From the NCBI GenBank assembly GCA_014621425.1, contig JAANBB010000416.1, positions 1 through 35,102 on the forward strand: DNA of 35,102 bases, written 5' to 3'. This document shows, piece by piece, positions 10,677 to 21,135 of the stretch. Positions within the stretch are counted from its first letter, which is position 1. Every line of letters begins with the position of its first letter. The notes beneath the pieces were generated by a model. It did not search any database and was not told where the DNA came from. It saw only the letters and a list, made by a program, of their open reading frames with translations. A program made the translations under genes and the position numbers. Origin of the DNA: Cylindrodendrum hubeiense. Lineage: Eukaryota; Ascomycota; Sordariomycetes; Hypocreales; Nectriaceae.

Positions 10677-11587
10677 GGGCAGTTGCCGTATAGGGGAAGC
10701 GCCGTGCTATCCCTGAACAGATTGGCCGGACGAGGCTAAGAGGGTTTGTGGCTGGGCATCGACTTGTAGCTGTCTTACTTTTCGGGCGACGGCCAAGACG
10801 CGCACTGGAGGTTTGTTCGGGCGCCGGTTTCGCGACGTGAGGGGCGGTGATGTCGACGAAGACGGAAGATGCGGCGTTGACGTACGTCGTGTCACCCGGG
10901 CCGCGACACGAGGCCTGGGCCGGATGGAGGTTTGGTTTAGGGTGCTTAGGTCGCTAGGTCCCCAGGTCGCTAGGTCCCTGGCTTTAGAGTTGTGGCAGGC
11001 TTACAGGCGCCCTCCACTGCCCTCCACTGCCCACCGCGGCCGCCCGAGTCCCCTGTACAAGTCAACTGCACAGGCCGCCATACCGCTCCAGCGCAGTGCG
11101 TTATGGCACCTGGACCCCTTGGCAGCACCCCTGACCCCCATTAGCACCAGGACCCCAGGACCCCTGGGTGGCTGCTCGCTGGGGGCGGACTCTGGTGCGG
11201 TGGCGTCGCGGGCCACATCAGCCTCACTCGCTTTGACAGTTGGAGGTGACGAACACACACCCATGCCGCATCAACCGTCTCGTCTATCGTCACTTCACCT
11301 GACTGACCTCGTTGATCGATGCCAGGATTTAATTGACATCATTTGGCTTACCTTTTCTCCTTCGCTCCTCAGCCACTCACCCCCCCGGCGCTCACAGACA
11401 AGCTTTTAATACCAAACGCGATTCATGCACCGGCAACCGTGCTCCCATCCACAATGGTAGATTGCGGTCCTCCATCGCCGCATTCATCCATCTTGTTCCG
11501 CTTCCAAATCCTCCCTACACGCTTCCTTGCGCCAACGTCTACGGTCCGTGAGCTGTCCCCCGTGCGCCGCCGCTTGTGAGCACGAGC
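10677..11587. promoter_or_regulatory. Divergent intergenic region between ZRG17 and the two-TM protein gene
   Basis: This 911-bp region is GC-rich and repeat-rich, with no convincing gene. The 198-codon plus-strand frame across it has no domain and overlaps simple repeats. It includes a 16-bp tandem duplication at 10948-10979, a duplicated ctccactgcc near 11012-11031, and many GGACCCC/GGGGTCC-like words around 11108-11170. It must hold both promoters; no TATA box stood out. Confidence 0.5.
10948..10979. repeat. 16-bp tandem duplication (aggtcgctaggtcccc)
   Basis: Two adjacent copies, 10948-10963 and 10964-10979, differ only at the last base. Each copy itself contains two AGGTC words. Confidence 0.8.
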
Positions 11588-12622
11588 ATGGAGGGCACCG
11601 GCCGAACCCAGCACGATGGCTCCCCGACCTCACCCACTCCATCTCCCTCGCACCGACGAGCACCGTCCGGCTCTAGTCTGCTGTCTCGCTTCCCCTTCAT
11701 GAGGGCCTCGCAGGACTCCAAGCCCCGGGCAGATCGCGACCTCCAAGACTCCACACCGGCCGCCTCACGGCCGACCCCCCGTGCATCTTCCACCATCATT
11801 CAGCAGCAACAAAAGACCCGCCGCCGCAGAGGGTCTCTTAGGAAGGTGGCGCTGCTCGGCCGCGGAGCTCAGCGCGACAAGAAGGACAGCAAACCCCTGA
11901 CCATTGACACCTCGCACGCTGCTGCCTTTGGTCTCGATCCAACATCCACCCAGACCCAGAGCCCGGAGCAACTCGATTCCCTCACCAACAATATCCCCCT
12001 GATACCCACGCCGATTCCCTCGACCGCCACAATTCCTCGGGCAAGCAGCGTCGTCGAGCCACCTACCTTGCCCACTGTGCCCACCAGTGGCCATACACCA
12101 CACCCAGATCAAGACCCCCACGGCTCATACACATCTACAGACGAAGAGGATATGCTCCAGATCCCTCGGGGTTCGACTACCCTGCGACAGGGTCTAGCCA
12201 TGTCTCAAGGGCCAGACTCATACTTTGGAGGACTGGGCACAGACACAACACAGAGGAGAAGGTCCATCCACCGGGCGAAATCGCCGCTATCCTACGGCGG
12301 ACTCTCTACCACCAACACATTACCGACGCGCGAGGCTGAATGGGACTACTCGGACACGGAGTGGTGGGGATGGGTGGTGCTTTGCGTGACGTGGTTTGTC
12401 TTCGTCATTGGGATGGGCTCTTGCTTTGATGTCTGGAGCTGGGCCTGGGACGTCGGCAAGACGCCGTACGCGCCGCCAGAGCTGGAAGATGACCCAACGC
12501 TGCCAATTGTTGGGTATTACCCGGCACTGATTATCCTGACGGGCATCATGGCTTGGGTCTGGGTATTGACGGCGTGGGTTGGGATGAAGTACTTTCGGCA
12601 TGCCAAGATCAGCGGCGACTGA
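11588..12622 (+). CDS. Conserved fungal protein of unknown function with two C-terminal membrane spans
   Basis: A single exon of 344 residues. I do not recognise a named family. Residues 1 to about 250 are disordered: rich in Ser, Pro, Thr and Arg, with a QQQQ run followed by KTRRRRGSLRK, and several SP/TP sites that would suit phosphorylation. From about 253 the sequence becomes strikingly Trp-rich: EWDYSDTEWWGW leads into TM1 (about 259-282), then a loop DVGKTPYAPPELEDDPTLP, then TM2 (about 308-336, PALIILTGIMAWVWVL), and a short basic tail ending KYFRHAKISGD. I think this hairpin is what evolution conserves, since the N-terminus looks freely variable. The ATG at 11588 is used because the frame upstream opens only with non-ATG codons. 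Localisation is likely an endomembrane or the plasma membrane; no biochemical role can be read from the sequence. Confidence 0.8.
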   Translation: MEGTGRTQHDGSPTSPTPSPSHRRAPSGSSLLSRFPFMRASQDSKPRADRDLQDSTPAASRPTPRASSTIIQQQQKTRRRRGSLRKVALLGRGAQRDKKDSKPLTIDTSHAAAFGLDPTSTQTQSPEQLDSLTNNIPLIPTPIPSTATIPRASSVVEPPTLPTVPTSGHTPHPDQDPHGSYTSTDEEDMLQIPRGSTTLRQGLAMSQGPDSYFGGLGTDTTQRRRSIHRAKSPLSYGGLSTTNTLPTREAEWDYSDTEWWGWVVLCVTWFVFVIGMGSCFDVWSWAWDVGKTPYAPPELEDDPTLPIVGYYPALIILTGIMAWVWVLTAWVGMKYFRHAKISGD

Positions 12623-15105
12623 GAGATGCAAACTGAGAGGCCCAGACATGGGGTCGCTGAACAGACAGCAAGCCAACACTTCCTCAACTGCGGCAATCCC
12701 CTCTCCGTTACCGGCCTCGTCCTTCATTTTGGCTGTGAGCCAGCCCCTGGATCACTGCATATCCAGACCTCTCAGTCGACTCTCCGCAACCCGCCATTGG
12801 GCCCAATACGGACTTCTGATGCAGGCTTCCGGCGACATGCCACGGCACGGCTCTGGCCAACGCGCAACTCGTCCAATTGCGAGCGGCATGGCGCATGGTG
12901 CAGGGCACATGGTATAAAGACATGATGAAAGAAGCGAGCCGCATCCGCATTGACTCAATTAGTGTTAGTCGCTGGTTTCTGGTTGGAGGCACGGGGTTGC
13001 GGTGCGGATGCTAAGCGCCGCAGAACCAGAGTGCTGGCGGCAATGCGTCCAAAACGCCCAATCAAGCCATGTGCACGCGGACAATGAAGTCCAGAGCCGT
13101 CCAACAATGGCTCCCCCTTCGCAGCGGGGATTGACAAGAATAGCCTTGGAACATGCTTCGCCAGCGCCCGCGGCGACAGAGCCTAGCGCCGGATGACTCA
13201 AATGTGACCAACGCGGTGTGGCCGATTACGGGGAGTTCATCAGCGCTGGTCTGGCCCGTGGACTACTCTGACACTGGGGTCTCGGAAGGTTATCTACAGA
13301 GCATCTGGAAGCGGAGCTAGGCGGATGCGAACTATGTGTCGGCCATTCCCGACGTTACGTCACAGGTCCCTGCCTCTAGGAGCCTAGACGTAAGGATATC
13401 TCCGTCTTCCTTGTGTGAGTGGCGGCATGGACATCAGAAGATGTCGACAGAAAAGAGGATGGGAATAAGCATCATCATTGTTGTCAGCATTATCGTCATC
13501 GATGAAATGCAAAAAGCCGAGAGGCAGGGTTGGGGGGAAACACGAGAATATGACCATAGAACAGTACAGCAGGATTGGTAATAATTAATTATTATTCAGC
13601 AGCCAGCCCTACAGTATCCTGGATATTACGGACGTGTGCGCGGGTGCCGCCAGTTCAGCCGCATGACCACGATCCATCCGTCCTATCAGTCTTGCTCGCT
13701 GCTCAGTGAGCTTAGCGGATACTATTTTTCTCTCTCTTTTTGACTCGGCACCTTGGCTGTTGTGTTGTATCGTGGCGTGGCGTGTCGTGCGTGCTGTGTC
13801 GTGTCGTGTCTCGCGCAAGGCCGGGCTTGATTCATGCACTACGTTTGAGGATATGCGCAATGCAACTCCAGATGATTGTTGAGAACTGGGCTTGGGGCAT
13901 TCACTAAAGCTGAAACCAAAACGGCAAACAGCGAGCCGCATTCCTCGTCCCTCTTGTGACTCTGTGTCTCTGGCTTTATCCCGTAAGTGGGTAAACCTCG
14001 AACCGGCTTGTGGTATAATGTAGACAGAAAGGACTCTTGGCTGGAGGCGCGAGACATGGGGTCGAGTTGATGCGTCTGCACTCGGCAGACCCAACAACAG
14101 CTTCCGAAACCAAGCTCCAGGCGCGTCCCCATCTTCTTCCTTCCAGGCGGATGCCAACAGTTTTATCGGGCTTGACGTATTACATCCGTATTACATCATT
14201 ACATCATTATTGTTGCGCGTATTTAGCGACTGGTTTCAGATGCCTGGCCTGGATGGAGGCACCCCGATGGCAATGCTGCTGGTGTGCAGCCGTGGGCGAC
14301 TTGGGCGACTTGGCCGCGAGCAGCTCCAAGACGTCGAATTAATTCGCCGCCCCCGCACAGGAGATGACAAAGGAGGGCGCACTGTGCGTGATGTGCATTT
14401 GGCCACCCCCAACTTTGGGATTCCTCGCGCTGAGAGGTCAACGGGTAGCCCGTTCAGTGGATTTCGCGACCGAGGATCCAGTGGAGGCGCTGATCGGGCA
14501 CAGTGCGGCGTACTGGAGGGCCATCAATGGCATCCACCCCGATGCACCTTGATGCACGCAGAGATGGAGCGCGCTTACCCTGAGGAAAATCGAGACCCGA
14601 CTTTTTCAGGCAGGCAGGCACACCACGCAGTTGCTCGTTTGGTCGGCGTCTTCCTTGACGTCCGTCTCTTCCCCGGGGTTCTCGGCCGGGAGCACGTCGA
14701 CGCTCGCGGAGGGCCCTTGCACGATCCCGTCAGCCCATGTCCAAGCCATGACTTTTAGGGGAAGGGCTCTAGAAACGCCCTTGTGCACCCTGGTGGTGAG
14801 CTGACTTTTCGACGAGGCGAAATGCCTGGCTGGGTTGGTCGGTGAGAAAGGTTGGTGTGTGTGGTTGGGTGTCGTGCCCCCCTGTGATGTCGGATCGTAT
14901 CTGGAGCTGCTTCGTGCTTGAGTCCCGACCTCTGCGGCCGAAACGGCACCTTCAGTAATTAGTCCGTGTTCTTCCCCAGATTGTGCCTCAAGTTCGCAGG
15001 TGTTCTGCCCCCTATTTGCGTGGTATTGTATTTGCTCGGTGGGAATCTCATGTGAAAAAGTAAAACAGCTCAGCTGAGCTCTGCCTGTCTTCCCCCAGGT
15101 TTGGG

Positions 15106-15144
15106 TTCTCAGACCCGGATTCTCAGACCCGGATTCTCAGACCC
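15106..15144. repeat. 14-bp tandem repeat, 2.8 copies (ttctcagacccgga)
   Basis: Copies lie at 15106-15119, 15120-15133 and, partial, 15134-15144. The match is perfect over the repeated part. Confidence 0.9.
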
Positions 15145-15235
15145 AGCCTCTCTGCGTCAGTCGGTGAGCGGGTGAACCAAGTGGGCTGGCGGCTGGCTGG
15201 AATCACCTGAAGGCTGAGGGTGGACGGTAGAAGAA

Positions 15236-16064
15236 GGTACCTGGAGTCCGGTCCGTGGGTACCGACCTCCCGCAAAGGTACCTGCCTCCAGTTTTCCGGG
15301 TCTTGGTAGGGTCCTCTAATCTGATTGCCCATTGTCCACGGTCCATTGCCCATCGCCTATTGCCCATTACAAACCAGCGGCCCCAGCGTGCCGGTGCCAG
15401 CACGGACGGACCTTGACGGCCCAGCCAGCTCCTGCCTGTGCCTGAAACACTTGTTACTCGGTACCTGCCTCTGTGGAGCGGTACCGTCTGTCCCCCCCAG
15501 AGGTACCAACGCTCCCAGGGCTCCCAGGGCTCCCAGGGACTCGACCCTGCTGGACTCGCTACCGGCTCAGAGCGCTGCAACCACCATCAACCCACTGGCA
15601 GACAGCGAGCACGGCAGCCAAGGCCTGAGCTGCTAGATGCATCCATCCAATCTCTTGACGAATCTCAGCTCCGACCTCTCACGCTCGCACTTTTTTTTTG
15701 GGGCACCCATCCATCCGGTGGGAGTGGAAAATAGAACGGAAAAGAAGAAAACACACGAGCTGGTATTCAACAAGGCCTCTGTGTTTCCCTCTCACCTCTC
15801 TGAGCGCCTGCTCTTCTGTCACCTTTGCCCAAGAACAGGCAATTATCGCGTCGACTCACTGATCACTCGCCTACCCACTTCGTAATTACTATGTGATATT
15901 CCCTCCACCATTCCTCGGGGCTCCAGCGGTCCCTCCTCTGTCTCTCCACCGCCCGCCCACTGCCGCCTTCGCCGCCGCCTGGTACCTACCGACCTGCGCA
16001 CAGAACACTGGCGCCCCCGGCTTAGGTACCCCCCAGCACGCCAGCTAGGTACCTACCGACCTGC
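15236..16064. repeat. Cluster of nine GGTACC palindromes
   Basis: GGTACC occurs at 15236, 15258, 15277, 15460, 15480, 15502, 15981, 16025 and 16048. About 0.2 would be expected in this length for random equal-base DNA. Two copies are part of a longer 17-bp direct repeat, ggtacctaccgacctgc, at 15981-15997 and 16048-16064. Being palindromic and close to the MUB1 leader, the motif could be a protein-binding site; no factor is assigned. Confidence 0.8.
15511..15537. repeat. 9-bp tandem repeat, 3 copies (gctcccagg)
   Basis: Perfect copies lie at 15511-15519, 15520-15528 and 15529-15537, between two GGTACC groups. Confidence 0.9.
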
Positions 16065-16099
16065 CGACAGTGAGACTGCTGTCCACGCTCCCGCCTAAA

Positions 16100-16683
16100 A
16101 CCCCCTACACCTGGACTGGCACCGGTGCCGCCCCTGCGCCCGATTCGGCCTCCCTACCGGCCCTGCCAAAACCGAACCCAACCCAAACCAGCCTCTTCAA
16201 CTCCTCCTCCTCTCTAATCATCCATCCGTCCACCCATCCCTCTATTCCACTCACACCCACACCCACACCCTCCTCGCCCTCCAACCGCCGCCCGCCGACT
16301 CGACTCGATTCGACTCGATCTCTACCGTCAACCGTCATCGTCGTCCCATCTCCTCATCTCCCATTCAACCATCGTTCCATCCTCGTCGCTCTCGACCCGA
16401 GTCCATCTCGCTTTGCCTCGTCTCGACCCCGTCACGGCCCGTCCAATTGCCCGACTCGCTTCCTCGTGGTCGATCCCCGTCGAGGGGCTGCCAGAGCCTT
16501 CTCCGATCCCTCGCCCATCGCCGTATTTCCCTCGCCACGTCCAACACTCGCCAGCAGAGCACGCCCGCCCTGCATCGTCGCGCGAGCCCTCGCTTCGTCG
16601 CCGTCCGCGTCGACTATCCATAATTTCTCCCCCCTTCACCTCCCTCACTCTCCCTCGGCCGGTCATCGCCCCGTTCTGCAAAG
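16100..16683 (+). promoter_or_regulatory. MUB1: Pyrimidine-rich leader upstream of MUB1
   Basis: About 580 bp directly before the MUB1 start are dominated by C and T, with tracts such as tcctcctcctctc, acacccacacccacaccc and gactcgactcgattcgactcg. CT-rich stretches of this kind usually mark the transcription start and 5' UTR of strongly expressed filamentous-fungal genes. No clear TATA box was seen. The exact start site cannot be set from sequence. Confidence 0.5.
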
Positions 16684-18579
16684 ATGAGGGAAGTCAACTT
16701 CAGCATCCCCAACGTCAATAAGGCGTCGGTCGGCATCACCACAGCCCTCTACGACCGCCGTGCCCTCGATTGCACCTCCACCCTCCCTCTCATCAACTCC
16801 CTCAACCATCTCGCTTACCTCACCACCTCGTCGGCCCGCATCCGCGATATCCTCACCGTCGATGGCGGCATCGAGCGCCTCGTCTGCATCCTCAAGCAGG
16901 GTCGCAGCAAAGATATGATGGGCATGTGGAAGTGGAACCTTGCCTTCCAGTGTGTTGTCAACATCGGCGTCCGAGGCACAGAAAATGTCCGCACCCGTGT
17001 CGTCGAAGCAGACATGGTGCCTGTCATCGCCACCATCCTCGACAATTACATCAAGGTCATCGACAAGTGCCGTGAAAAAGCCGAGGAGGCCAAGCAGAAG
17101 CAGATCCACGACCATCACCATCGCCACCGCAGCCACGATCATCGATCAGGCTCCAAGTCATCATCATCTTCCACCGCCGCCGCTCCCTTCGGCCACCGCT
17201 CCACCTCCCGTGTCGATGTCACCGACCAGAGGTCTCTTCGCCGTCATGGCCCTCCTCCCTCCATCGACGTCTCGGCCACCTACGCTGGCCCATCCACCGC
17301 CGCCCCTCAACAACAGCCCCTGGACGGTGCCCTCTCGACTCCCCAGTATCCCTTGTCCACACCGGACCGCCCTGGCTCCTTCACCCCGACCCGTCATCAG
17401 AGCCTGAGATCCGCCGAAGGCCGTCACGCCACGACCTCAACGCCCCGTCAGACCATGCAACCCCTTGCAACTGCCGTCCCAGTAACGGAGACGGTTGAGG
17501 GCTTTGTGAGACCCGTTCGTGATATCGACCGCCTCGCCTCCATGGCTCCATTCGGGCCCAGTGACTTGGCCTCCCAGCCTACGTCCCCCACGACGCCTCT
17601 CCCACCCCCTCAGATGCGCTCTCCCACCGTCCGCCCAGCCTCAGCTCTTGGGCCTTCAGGTCGATCTCGCCGACGCCCATCAATCCGCCATCAAAACTCG
17701 ACAGCTGACGCCGACGACATCAACGGTGATAGCATGCCATCGGACGAGTCACCTGAGACCGAGATGACGGGTACCGGCGACATGCAATCCGCCGTTGATA
17801 TCCAAGACATCACCATGGAGGATGGCGAGGCCATGCTTGCCGGTGCAGCGCTCGATCTGACCACTCCGACCGTGTCTGAGACCCATCAGGATGCCGGCAC
17901 TTTCAACATCACCCACCGCACCCCGATTGACGGCAGCATCGCCAACAATAACACTCCCACTCCCGTCCCCCCGATTGGGTTGTCCCCCAACCGTCCGGCC
18001 ATGGTCACTCCTCCTCAACCACCCATGCCCACCTCCACCGTCCCTCGCTACCTCCTCGACCGACACTTTGTGCCGAACCCGCAGATGCTTGCCGCCATGC
18101 CTCGCGAGGAGGATGTGCTCATGTCGCTCCAGCTCCTGGCATACGTCTCCAAGTACTGTGGTCTCCGCTCCTACTTCCAGAAGAGCCACCTTGTCCCGAG
18201 ACTTAAGATTGGCAAGGAGCTTGCCGTGCTCGACGGCGAGGAGGAGATCCCTGATGTCCATGATGAGGACGCCGACGATGAAGAGTACCTGCTGCCTAAC
18301 GAGTTCAACCTCTTCCCGCTGGTTGAAAAGTTCACAGTCCGGTACCACAGCACCGACATGCAGTACTGGGCCGGCGTCGTTATGCGGAATCTATGCCGCA
18401 AGGACGACACCCGCGGGGGCATCCGGCAATGCGCGTACTACCAGTGTGGCAAGTGGGAAGAGTACACCCGCCAGTTCGCCAAGTGCCGTCGATGTCGCCG
18501 GACCAAGTACTGCAGCAAGGAGTGTCAGAAAAGTGCCTGGGCGTTCCACCGTCACTGGTGCGTCGCAGCGACTCAGTAG
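16684..18579 (+). CDS. MUB1: MUB1/samB: MYND-type zinc-finger protein, adaptor of the Ubr2 ubiquitin ligase
   Basis: A single exon of 631 residues, close to yeast Mub1 (about 620). The N-terminus (1 to about 135) starts MREVNFSIPNVNKASVGITTALYDRRALDC and is a helical ARM-like region conserved in Mub1/SamB proteins. Then comes a His/Arg-rich tract (about 141-155, HDHHHRHRSHDH) and a long Ser/Pro/Thr-rich disordered middle. A second conserved block from about 455 (VPRYLLDRHFVPNPQMLAAMPREEDVLMSLQLLAYVSKY) follows. The MYND finger occupies 583-626, with its Cys/His ligands in CAYYQC, CRRC, YCSKEC and HRHWC. In yeast Mub1 recruits Rpn4 to Ubr2 for degradation; in Aspergillus nidulans SamB affects conidiophore and hyphal morphogenesis (family knowledge). 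The first ATG opens the conserved N-terminus directly. The transcript end faces the convergent EBP2 gene. Confidence 0.93.
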   Translation: MREVNFSIPNVNKASVGITTALYDRRALDCTSTLPLINSLNHLAYLTTSSARIRDILTVDGGIERLVCILKQGRSKDMMGMWKWNLAFQCVVNIGVRGTENVRTRVVEADMVPVIATILDNYIKVIDKCREKAEEAKQKQIHDHHHRHRSHDHRSGSKSSSSSTAAAPFGHRSTSRVDVTDQRSLRRHGPPPSIDVSATYAGPSTAAPQQQPLDGALSTPQYPLSTPDRPGSFTPTRHQSLRSAEGRHATTSTPRQTMQPLATAVPVTETVEGFVRPVRDIDRLASMAPFGPSDLASQPTSPTTPLPPPQMRSPTVRPASALGPSGRSRRRPSIRHQNSTADADDINGDSMPSDESPETEMTGTGDMQSAVDIQDITMEDGEAMLAGAALDLTTPTVSETHQDAGTFNITHRTPIDGSIANNNTPTPVPPIGLSPNRPAMVTPPQPPMPTSTVPRYLLDRHFVPNPQMLAAMPREEDVLMSLQLLAYVSKYCGLRSYFQKSHLVPRLKIGKELAVLDGEEEIPDVHDEDADDEEYLLPNEFNLFPLVEKFTVRYHSTDMQYWAGVVMRNLCRKDDTRGGIRQCAYYQCGKWEEYTRQFAKCRRCRRTKYCSKECQKSAWAFHRHWCVAATQ

Positions 18580-19809
18580 ATCGTCGGCACATCGCACGAC
18601 GGTCCGTGACAGCATCAAACTCGGCGCATTCCGCAGCATATATGCTTGTTTCACAATGTTCTTGAAGGGTTGCGAATGCATTGCACAGCAAAGCGTGTCA
18701 TGAGCGCATGGCGTTTCCTCTCGATACCACAGGTTTTAATTGGCGTACTCGGCTGGGCATGAACTGTTGACTTGGGGGCATTCTCGCGTGTTTTTCTCTC
18801 TTCTATTTTGCTTTGGGGTCTTGCGTTTCTAATTCTTCCGCGTTTGAGTTGGAACATCCAGCCCTAGATCATCTTTGTGGTCTATGGGCTTTTCAAAGGG
18901 GACGGGCTGGCCCTGAGCAGGCAACGACGACAGCGCTACCCGTTCTTAGTATATAGATAGTTATGGGTGGACTTCGGAGGGCTACGGCTCTTTGGGGTAT
19001 GGGATCTGGATATGATTGATGACGGTGATCATGGACAGCGGAGGAAGAGGTTTATTCGCAGGTCTGCTGCGCAAATTGACCAGACGGATGATGTCCAGAT
19101 GGGGCATGGACGTTCAACAAGTCTCTTGCACGGGATCTTGTTGACGTGGACTGTGGCAAAACGACCCAGTCGCTACTCAGAATCTTCTACATATTCCTTT
19201 GGGTATAGATGAATGGATCAACGAATTCAAAACAAAAGCTAGACTTGCCTGTGTTGTATAAGTAAGAGAGTTGCTATTGCCGATTGCCATTTGCGCGTAG
19301 AACATTAGGAATCCCAGCAATAACAAATTGCATCGTCTCTTATATACAAATGGTCAAGCCAACTGTCCTTGCTCTTATTAACAAGCCCTTATTTATTTAG
19401 ATTTATTCTCCTGGGATTTGTAGATAATCATGATGCCTTGCGTGGTGTTTGATACGTGCGTAAAGCAACATTCAAAAGCAATTGAACATCTCGTGGTGTA
19501 TGCGGACTGTCCAAAGAGTTTGCATGTCGAAGCATACGGTGGGTTATCCGACGAGAATTGAGCTGCCCTCTCTCAACATATGGAACTTGAAGTCTCACAC
19601 TCTGATGACAGCAACGTAAGTTGCACGGAAATGCACAAGATCTAGTAAAATGGGATTCAATTACACGCATCAAGGACCCATAAACGCCAGCCCTCTTTGG
19701 TTGTACGACTGATGGTTTGTACAAGACGTGAAGCTCAACTCCCCACCAACCACGACGTCCTTTTTCCTCTTCCATTCCACTCATCCATCTATCCATCCAT
19801 CATCTCCTT
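18580..19809. other. Convergent 3' region of MUB1 and EBP2
   Basis: About 1.2 kb, AT-richer than the flanks, with no recognised gene. The 122-codon minus-strand frame at 19428-19796 lacks any domain and ends in a cattcc/atccatc simple-sequence patch (about 19775-19802, catccatctatccatccatc). The length is generous for two 3' UTRs, so a non-coding transcript is possible but unsupported. Confidence 0.5.
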
Positions 19810-21135
19810 TTACTTAGTTCCCATAGACTTCCTCCGCGCCTTGCCCGGTCGTGTCTTGGTGACCTTACCGCGGCCGCCGGCCTTCATCTTCTTGGCGTCG
19901 AAGCCGCTCAGGTCGCCAGAGCTCTTGGCGTCACCCGACTTTGCGTGGCGCTTCTTGCCGCCGAAGCCGAACTTCTCGTTCTTCTTCGTCCGCTTGTGGT
20001 TGGCGCCGCCGGCAGACTGGCCGCGGCCGGCGCCGGAGCGCTGGTTCTGCTTGCCAATCTCCTGCTCAACACCAACGTCGAACAAGTCGGCCTCCTTGGT
20101 GCCGAGGTCACCACCACCGCCGTCTTGGCGCTCTAGAAGCAGAGTGTTAATAACATGGTGAAATCGTTAGACTGAGGAAGGAGAAACTTACTTCGCTTTA
20201 GCGTCTTGATCTTGTCAAGAGTCTCACGCTTTTCCTTTTGGCGCTCTTGCAGCTTGGCGACCTGGACCTGCTTGCCAAACTTCTTGAGGTCGCGCAGCTT
20301 GCGAGCCTCTCCGGCGGCCTTCTTGTTGGTGGCCTCCTCGACGAGCTTGGCCTTGATCTTGTCCATGTGGGCATCCTCCTTGACCATCTCGGCGAAGTAG
20401 TCCTTGGGGCGGGAGAAGGGAACATTCTCGGCGCGAAGACGGGAGCGGCCCAGGCGGACGGCGTCGAGGCTCTGCTGGTAGAAGGCGAGCTCGCGCTGGA
20501 GGTCGTCGGAGACGTCGGGAATGGACTCGGCCGTCTCCTCGGAGGCGACGATAGTCTGGTGGCTTATGAAGGGGACGGACTTGTCGGTGGGGATGGCAAT
20601 GCGCTTGAGGGAGGCGAGCAGGGCGGTGGTGTTGTTGATGGTGAGGCGCTGGTGGGGGATGAGGTCTTCCTTGTCGGCGTCGTCAAGGTCCTCGAGGTCC
20701 GACATAGGAATATCCTCATCGTCTTCCTCTTCCTCGTCGTCCTCCTCCTCAACCGGGGCCGGGATCTTTTTTGAGGGCTTGCGGGGAATCTTTTCCTCGA
20801 GCTCGATTGACGACTCTGAAGTGTCACTGTCGTTGAGGGCATCTAGATCGATCTAGAATTGCGACTCGTTAGCGATAATTCTCAGCCAATTGCCTGTGGA
20901 TACGAACCATCACATCCTCATCCTCATCTTCGTCATCATCCTCGGCGTCACCGCCCTCAACGTCCTCGACCTCATCCTCGTTCTCGTCGGCGTTCTCGTC
21001 CTCGACTGGTGCCCCGCCGTTGGCATTGCGCTCGTGCCTGGCAGCATCCTTCTGTTTGCGCTTAAGTTTGAGCTTCTTGAAGTCGACACCCTTCTCCGCG
21101 ACCAGCGCCATCTTCAGTTTGCTTTTGGTAACCAT
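19810..21135 (-). CDS. EBP2: EBP2: nucleolar 60S ribosome-assembly factor, 3 exons
   Basis: Minus-strand exons 21135-20908, 20852-20192 and 20132-19810 (introns 55 and 59 nt) encode 403 residues; yeast Ebp2 has 427. The N-terminus is basic (KKLKLKRKQK) and then strongly acidic. The conserved core in exon 2 contains LPHQRL-like LIPHQRLTINN, SVPFISHQTI, ELAFYQQSLDAV, FSRPKDYFAEMVKEDAHMDKIKAKL and a long basic coiled coil (KKFGKQVQVAKLQERQKEKRETL). The C-terminus has EKFGFGGKKRHAKS and ends basic (RPGKARRKSMGTK), both Ebp2 hallmarks. Known role: pre-rRNA processing and 60S assembly in the nucleolus. Intron 2 was set to give TLKRKRQDGG. The start is the ATG before VTKSKLKMAL; the frame upstream of it has only a TTG. 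Confidence 0.93.

Larger units (their letters stand above)
12623..16683. other. About 4.1-kb gene-free, repeat-dotted region upstream of MUB1
   Basis: No protein domain, tRNA or transposon was recognised. Open frames of up to 182 codons (14210-14758 plus; 13609-14157 minus) begin at non-ATG codons and read like translated non-coding DNA. Contents seen: a gtcgtg/gtgtc-rich stretch (about 13770-13812), an AT-rich palindromic patch taattaattattatt (about 13581-13597), attacatc repeats (about 14180-14205), the tandem repeats and GGTACC cluster listed separately, and a C/T-rich leader from about 16100 to 16680. The right end is very likely the MUB1 promoter and long 5' UTR. The middle could carry a non-coding transcript, but nothing shows this. 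Confidence 0.55.

Noticed and set aside
10320..10739. 139-codon plus-strand frame rich in Val/Ala/Gly
   Set aside because: It is the antisense image of the repetitive Asp/Arg/His-coding exon 1 of ZRG17.
13609..14157. 182-codon minus-strand frame in the 4-kb gap
   Set aside because: It opens with TTG, spans gtcgtg simple repeats and an AT-rich palindrome, and has no recognisable motif.
14210..14758. 182-codon plus-strand frame in the 4-kb gap
   Set aside because: Non-ATG start, no domain or plausible splice partners, and composition like its surroundings.
15100..15145. Short evenly spaced repeats as a CRISPR-like array
   Set aside because: The units are directly adjacent with no spacers, and this is a eukaryotic intergenic region.
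20238..20774. 178-codon plus-strand Gly/Leu/Val-rich frame
   Set aside because: Antisense shadow of EBP2 exon 2; the EBP2 reading has clear family motifs and splice sites.
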